This document shows, in pieces, positions 59,544 through 64,000 of a DNA stretch of 64,000 nt; position 1 is the first letter of the stretch, and each line of letters opens with the position of its first letter. The position numbers and the translations under genes were made by a program. The notes beneath the pieces were generated by a model. That model was not told the origin of the DNA. It searched no databases and saw only the letters and a list, made by a program, of their open reading frames with translations. Origin of the DNA: G963665545 sp963665545 (lineage in GTDB: Bacteria > Pseudomonadota > Gammaproteobacteria > Xanthomonadales > SZUA-36); contig CAXXKZ010000013.1 of assembly GCA_963665545.2 (NCBI GenBank), forward strand, positions 557,422-621,421. The letters are read 5' to 3'.

Positions 59544-61250
59544 ATGGTGTCGCATCAAGACAACGGATCGACTGAATTTTTCTCAAAATCCGGGGAAATT
59601 CTTCGAATGTTGCAAAAAAGCAACAAAAATGCCCCCGAATTGAGAGATTTATTGACAGGCTCAGGAACCGCGAATGGGCCGGATCGCTTTGCGGACTTTT
59701 CACGCTCTTTTGAAGGGTTGTTTATGGACTTCAGCCGCACCAGTTTGACTTCTGATGGTCTGGCACATCTGCTGTCGCTGGCCCGCAGCAGCGGCGTAGA
59801 ACAGGCGAGGCAAGATCTTTTTGCCGGCCAGCTGCTGAATCAAACCGAAGATCGCCGCGTTCTGCATCATCTCTGGCGTGGTAAAGGCTTTCATGACTGT
59901 CTGAATGCTTGCGAAGCGGATGAAATGGAGCGCGCGCTCACCCGGGCGAACAGCATCGCCAGGTCATTATCTGCAGGCCGCCTTCCTCCTCATGCGATGG
60001 ATGGCGACGAGACGCGGCAACAACCTGCAATTCGCCATCTTATTCATATCGGTATCGGTGGTTCATTGTTGGGGCCCAAAATGCTGTGCGAAGCCATGCC
60101 CCATTGCGCCGGCAGTCCCAACATTCATTTCCTGAGTTCTGTTGATGCCCATCACAGGGACAGCCTATTGCAGCAGATTGACCCGCGCGAAACTGCTGTG
60201 GTGCTTGTTTCGAAGAGTTTCACAACCCCCGAAGTCTTACTCCAGGGGCGGCGGGTGCTTGACTGGATGGCCGGCCTCAATAGCACCGAGTTGGGCCAAC
60301 GTCTGTTTGCGATCACCTCCGCCCTCGAGAGTGCGCGTGCATTCGGCATAGACGAAGATCACATACTGCCAATGGGAGATTGGACTGGCGGGCGTTATTC
60401 CATGTGGTCCCCAGTAGGCCTTACCGCGATGGTCTCAATGGGAATTGAGGCGTTTGAGTCACTGCGGCGGGGTGGGGCTTCCATGGATGAGCATTTCCGA
60501 ACGGCGCCGTTGGAACACAACCTGCCGGTTTTGATGGGGCTGCTGAGAATCTGGCATCGCAATGTGATGGGATACACAATCCAGGGCTGTATCCCATATG
60601 ACTCGAGGCTACAGGGCCTGCCAGGCTGGTTACAGCAACTGGAGATGGAATCGAATGGCAAATCCGTGCAGCTCGATGGGACGAGCGTCCAGTTCGCCAC
60701 TGCGCCTATCGTCATCGGCGACTGCGGCACTGATGCCCAACACAGCCTGTTCCAGTCGTTTCATCAGGGTACAACGGTTGTACCGCTGGACTTCATCGCG
60801 GCGGTCAATTCAGACCATGCTGACCAACAGGCGCATGACCGCCTGTTGTCAAACATGCTGGCGCAAGCCACCGCGCTCGCGATGGGCCGTGGGGCAGAGC
60901 AAGTAAGGGAGCTGCTCCAATCCGAGGGCATGCCTGATGACAGGCTGGCTGAGGTTCAGCCTCATCGTGTCATGCCCGGTAATCGGCCATCCTGCATCCT
61001 GCTGGTTGAGCAACTGGACCCGGAAAATCTCGGACGGCTGCTGGTGTTGTATGAACAAGCGGTGTTTGTCAGCAGTGTCGTGTGGAACATCAACGCGTTT
61101 GACCAGTGGGGCGTCGAGTTGGGCAAGTCTCTGGCCGCTCAGATCGAACCAATGCTGGCTGACAACCAGGCTGATGGCGCCAAGTTTCAGGAGCAACTGT
61201 CAGGACTGGAAGGGCTGATCGCACACATACGCAGGCAATCAGGAAAATAG
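59544..61250 (+). CDS. pgi: Glucose-6-phosphate isomerase
   Basis: Pgi (568 residues) interconverts glucose-6-phosphate and fructose-6-phosphate in the cytoplasm. The motifs are HIGIGGSLLGPKMLCEAMP, VSKSFTTPEVLLQGRRVLDWM, WTGGRYSMWSPVGL, MESNGKSVQLDG and FDQWGVELGKSLA, the last with the active-site lysine. The length is normal. The ATG has GGAG about 9 bases upstream, and the gene follows the terminator at 59340-59372. leuS starts 160 bases downstream. Confidence 0.96.
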   Translation: MVSHQDNGSTEFFSKSGEILRMLQKSNKNAPELRDLLTGSGTANGPDRFADFSRSFEGLFMDFSRTSLTSDGLAHLLSLARSSGVEQARQDLFAGQLLNQTEDRRVLHHLWRGKGFHDCLNACEADEMERALTRANSIARSLSAGRLPPHAMDGDETRQQPAIRHLIHIGIGGSLLGPKMLCEAMPHCAGSPNIHFLSSVDAHHRDSLLQQIDPRETAVVLVSKSFTTPEVLLQGRRVLDWMAGLNSTELGQRLFAITSALESARAFGIDEDHILPMGDWTGGRYSMWSPVGLTAMVSMGIEAFESLRRGGASMDEHFRTAPLEHNLPVLMGLLRIWHRNVMGYTIQGCIPYDSRLQGLPGWLQQLEMESNGKSVQLDGTSVQFATAPIVIGDCGTDAQHSLFQSFHQGTTVVPLDFIAAVNSDHADQQAHDRLLSNMLAQATALAMGRGAEQVRELLQSEGMPDDRLAEVQPHRVMPGNRPSCILLVEQLDPENLGRLLVLYEQAVFVSSVVWNINAFDQWGVELGKSLAAQIEPMLADNQADGAKFQEQLSGLEGLIAHIRRQSGK

Positions 61251-61409
61251 TACCAAAGGGCCTTCCAGAACCGTCAGCACCCGGCGGCTTTGTAACGCTG
61301 CCGCGAGGCTTTCTTCTGGGCGGGTGGTCGGTTAAGCTTTATTTCAGAATACTGCCTCCAAAAGAGGGCAGGATCCAGCCACACAGCACACGATCGGACA
61401 TCCGGAAGA

Positions 61410-64000
61410 ATGGCAAATCAACCTTACAATCCGAAGGAGATCGAACCGGCGATCCAACAAATGTGGGCCGAACAAAACGCTTTTCGAGCACGCGAAGAGG
61501 ACCCGGGCGAAAAGTATTATTGCATGAGCATGCTGCCGTATCCTTCGGGTGCCTTGCATATGGGGCATGTGCGCAATTACACGATTGGGGATGTCATCAG
61601 CCGATTCCATCGGATGAACGGCAAGAACGTCATGCAGCCGATGGGCTGGGATGCATTTGGCCTGCCCGCCGAAAACGCCGCCATTAAAAACAATACTGCG
61701 CCGGCCAAGTGGACTTACGCCAATATTCGGCTGATGAAAAGCCAATTCAAGCGCTTGGGTTTCGGCTATGACTGGGCGCGGGAAGTGACCACCTGCAAGC
61801 CGGAATATTACCGTTGGGAGCAGTTGATGTTTACGCGTTTGATGCGCCAGGGCCTGGCCTATAAACAGAATGCGGAAGTCAACTGGGATCCGGTGGACCA
61901 GACAGTGCTGGCTAACGAGCAGGTCATTGATGGACGCGGGTGGCGCTCGGGCGCAGAAGTCGTTCGAAAATCGATACCCCAATGGTTTCTGAAAATTACC
62001 GACTACGCTGATGAATTGTTGCAGGGGCTGGACCGTCTCGATCAGTGGCCGGACGCGGTGAAGACCATGCAGCGCAACTGGATCGGCCGGTCTGAAGGCA
62101 TTGAGTTTTCGATGCAGCATTGTGATTCACAGGGCCGAGTGGCGTCCGATGCAGCGACTGTCGAGGTGTTTACTACTCGCCCCGATACGGCTTTTGGAAT
62201 GACTTACGCGGTGTTGGCGCCAGAGCATCCCCTGGTTGACGCCCTAACCCTGCCGGATCGTCGGGGTGAGGTAGCGGATTTTATCGCGCAGGTTAGTAAG
62301 GCGACTGAAATTGATCGCACTGCTGCGCAGGGCGGCGCCGACAAACGGGGCGTGTTTACCGGTAGTTACCTGTTCAATCCGTTTACCGCCAGTGCCGTGC
62401 CGTTGTATCTGGCCGATTATGTGCTGATGGGCTACGGCACAGGGGCCATCATGGCCGTACCGGGGCAGGACCAGCGGGATTGGGAATTCGCGCTCAGCTA
62501 CGATCTCCCCATTGTCAGGACAGTTGAGCCTCCGGTTGACTGGGAAGGTGAAGCCTGGACAGGCGAAGGTGAAGCCATAAACAGTCAGTGGCTCAACGGC
62601 TTGCCGGTCGACGAAGCCAGGGAAAAAGCGATGTTGTGGCTGGAAGAGCGGGACATCGGCCGCAGAATGGTCAATTACCGGCTGCGGGACTGGGGCGTCA
62701 GCCGGCAGCGTTACTGGGGATGCCCGATACCGGCGATTTACTGCCCGGATTGCGGCGTTGTGCCGGTGCCTGAAGATCAATTGCCGGTGATTCTGCCTGA
62801 AAATGTCACTTTCATGGGCGTGCAATCCCCGATCAAAGCCGACCCCGAATGGCGCAAGACCCGTTGCCCGGATTGCGGCGCAGCGGCTGAACGGGAAACA
62901 GATACCTTCGACACTTTCATGGAATCGTCGTGGTACTACGCCCGCTACTGCTGCCCCGGCGCAGATTCACAACTCGACGAACGCGCCGATCAGTGGTTGC
63001 CGATGGACCAGTACATCGGTGGTATCGAGCACGCCATTCTCCACCTGATGTACTTCCGCTTCTATCACAAGTTGTTGCGGGACGCCGGCATGGTCAGTAG
63101 CGATGAACCGGCGGTCCGAATGTTATGCCAGGGCATGGTTGTGGCCGAGACTTATTATCAAGACGACGACAACGGCCGGCGCCGCTGGATCAATCCTTCC
63201 GAAGTAGAATTTTCACGTGACAGTAAAGGTCGTACCATCGGCGCCACCTTGATCAGCGACGGCTCGAGCGTTTCCATCGGCGCCGTCGAGAAAATGTCGA
63301 AATCCAAGAATAACGGCATCGATCCAGACGGCCTGATTGATCGCTTCGGGGCCGACACGGTACGCTTGTTTTCGATGTTTGCTTCGCCTCCGGACCAGTC
63401 ACTGGAATGGTCTGAGTCAGGTGTGGAAGGGGCCTGGCGCTTCCTGCGCCGGATCTGGAAGCAGGTTGCGATGCATGTGCAAGATGGACCGTTTGACGAA
63501 CTTGATGCCGCTGGTCTGGATGAACGTCAAAAGGAGATTCGTCGCCTGCTCCACGACACCATTGCCAAAGTCAGTGATGACATGGAGCGGCGCTACACCT
63601 TCAATACGGCCATTGCCGCAATTATGGAGCTGAGTAACCACCTGGCCCGCTTCGAGGACGATTCTCCGCAGGGCCACGCGGTGCGCCATGAGGCCCTCAG
63701 CGCAGTTGTGCGCATGCTGGCGCCCATTACGCCACATGTTTGCGAAACGCTTTGGCGCCTTCTGGGGGCAACCGCTCCTCTGTATGCAGGCCCGTGGCCG
63801 GAGGTCGACGAATCTGCACGTGAAAGGGCATTGGTTACACTGGTCGTTCAAGTCAACGGCAAGCTGCGCGCCCGTTTGGAATTACCGCCGGCGGCGCCTG
63901 AAGCAGACGCGTTGTCAGCGGCACTGGCGAACGACAACGTGGTCCGTCACACACAGGAAAAACAAATCAGAAAAGTCATTCACTTCCTGACAAACTGCTC
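61410..64000 (+). CDS. leuS: Leucyl-tRNA synthetase (cut by window edge)
   Basis: LeuS charges tRNA-Leu. The open frame runs from ATG 61410 to the window end, 863 codons, so nearly all of a typical enzyme of about 860-875 residues is present. The signature HMGH is in GALHMGHVRNYTIGDV. KMSKS is in VEKMSKSKNNGIDPDGL. A zinc-binding region with cysteine pairs (CPDCG and CPIPAIYCPDC) and the CP1 editing domain (VFTTRPDTAFGMTYAVL) lie in between. The end VIHFLTNC is close to the family's usual C-terminus, so few residues should be missing. GGAAG is 3 bases upstream. Confidence 0.96.
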   Translation, partial: MANQPYNPKEIEPAIQQMWAEQNAFRAREEDPGEKYYCMSMLPYPSGALHMGHVRNYTIGDVISRFHRMNGKNVMQPMGWDAFGLPAENAAIKNNTAPAKWTYANIRLMKSQFKRLGFGYDWAREVTTCKPEYYRWEQLMFTRLMRQGLAYKQNAEVNWDPVDQTVLANEQVIDGRGWRSGAEVVRKSIPQWFLKITDYADELLQGLDRLDQWPDAVKTMQRNWIGRSEGIEFSMQHCDSQGRVASDAATVEVFTTRPDTAFGMTYAVLAPEHPLVDALTLPDRRGEVADFIAQVSKATEIDRTAAQGGADKRGVFTGSYLFNPFTASAVPLYLADYVLMGYGTGAIMAVPGQDQRDWEFALSYDLPIVRTVEPPVDWEGEAWTGEGEAINSQWLNGLPVDEAREKAMLWLEERDIGRRMVNYRLRDWGVSRQRYWGCPIPAIYCPDCGVVPVPEDQLPVILPENVTFMGVQSPIKADPEWRKTRCPDCGAAAERETDTFDTFMESSWYYARYCCPGADSQLDERADQWLPMDQYIGGIEHAILHLMYFRFYHKLLRDAGMVSSDEPAVRMLCQGMVVAETYYQDDDNGRRRWINPSEVEFSRDSKGRTIGATLISDGSSVSIGAVEKMSKSKNNGIDPDGLIDRFGADTVRLFSMFASPPDQSLEWSESGVEGAWRFLRRIWKQVAMHVQDGPFDELDAAGLDERQKEIRRLLHDTIAKVSDDMERRYTFNTAIAAIMELSNHLARFEDDSPQGHAVRHEALSAVVRMLAPITPHVCETLWRLLGATAPLYAGPWPEVDESARERALVTLVVQVNGKLRARLELPPAAPEADALSAALANDNVVRHTQEKQIRKVIHFLTNC

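Overview
The window reads as one chromosomal segment of a gammaproteobacterium, moderately GC-rich and densely packed, with many start/stop overlaps of 1-8 bases. The gene sets and their order are gammaproteobacterial: pyrG-kdsA-eno-ftsB-ispD-ispF-truD, pcnB-folK-panB-panC, dapA-bamC, tusDCBE, parC/parE, epmA and bepA. The amgK-murU pair, the suf operon led by an Rrf2 regulator and the sulfotransferase gene point away from the Enterobacterales, towards marine or sediment lineages, but I cannot name the organism. All calls come from reading the sequence. No database search was run.

Layout. 1-1979 (minus): proton-translocating transhydrogenase pntAA-pntAB-pntB, with pntB cut by the window edge. 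2303-3897 (minus): cell-wall recycling genes murU and amgK. 4000-11080 (plus): sufR-sufBCDS with a TPR-sulfotransferase gene directly behind sufS. 11108-15882 (minus): parC, parE and a small outer-membrane protein gene. 16078-23117 (plus): the pyrG to truD operon, ending in an FHA membrane protein gene. 23089-26086: a metalloprotease-like gene, a NarL-type two-component pair, a 206-bp palindromic element and a PspB-like gene. 26459-32661 (plus): a GldA/F/G-type ABC exporter with a DUF4340 partner, a DUF423 gene, an AlkA-type glycosylase and a SecB-like protein. 32658-33641 (minus): a GNAT/VanY-type fusion. 33689-39286 (plus): pstCAB without pstS or phoU, then a CpxRA-like pair. 39272-44758 (minus): epmA, ppx, a porin gene and bepA. 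44868-49067 (plus): tusDCBE, a FadL-like barrel and an AI-2E family protein. 49069-50106: a DUF3179 gene broken by an in-frame stop. 50107-54131: phoH, bcp, dapA, bamC and fdxA. 54171-55446: an IS481-type insertion sequence lying between fdxA and tRNA-Glu. 55715-64000 (plus): pcnB, folK, panB, panC, a structured region with a strong terminator, pgi and leuS (cut by the window edge).

Most of the content is housekeeping. It covers Fe-S assembly, CTP/KDO/isoprenoid precursors, peptidoglycan recycling, tRNA thiolation, outer-membrane assembly, phosphate uptake and pantothenate/folate synthesis. The points that deserve attention are smaller: a probable AUU start for pcnB, the nonsense codon in the DUF3179 gene, the large palindrome at 25564-25769, a 25-bp Rrf2-type operator, an IspD insertion, the GNAT/VanY fusion, a SecB-like protein, a sulfotransferase in the suf operon, and a hairpin-rich region after panC. 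I did not find a clear new defence or biosynthetic system.
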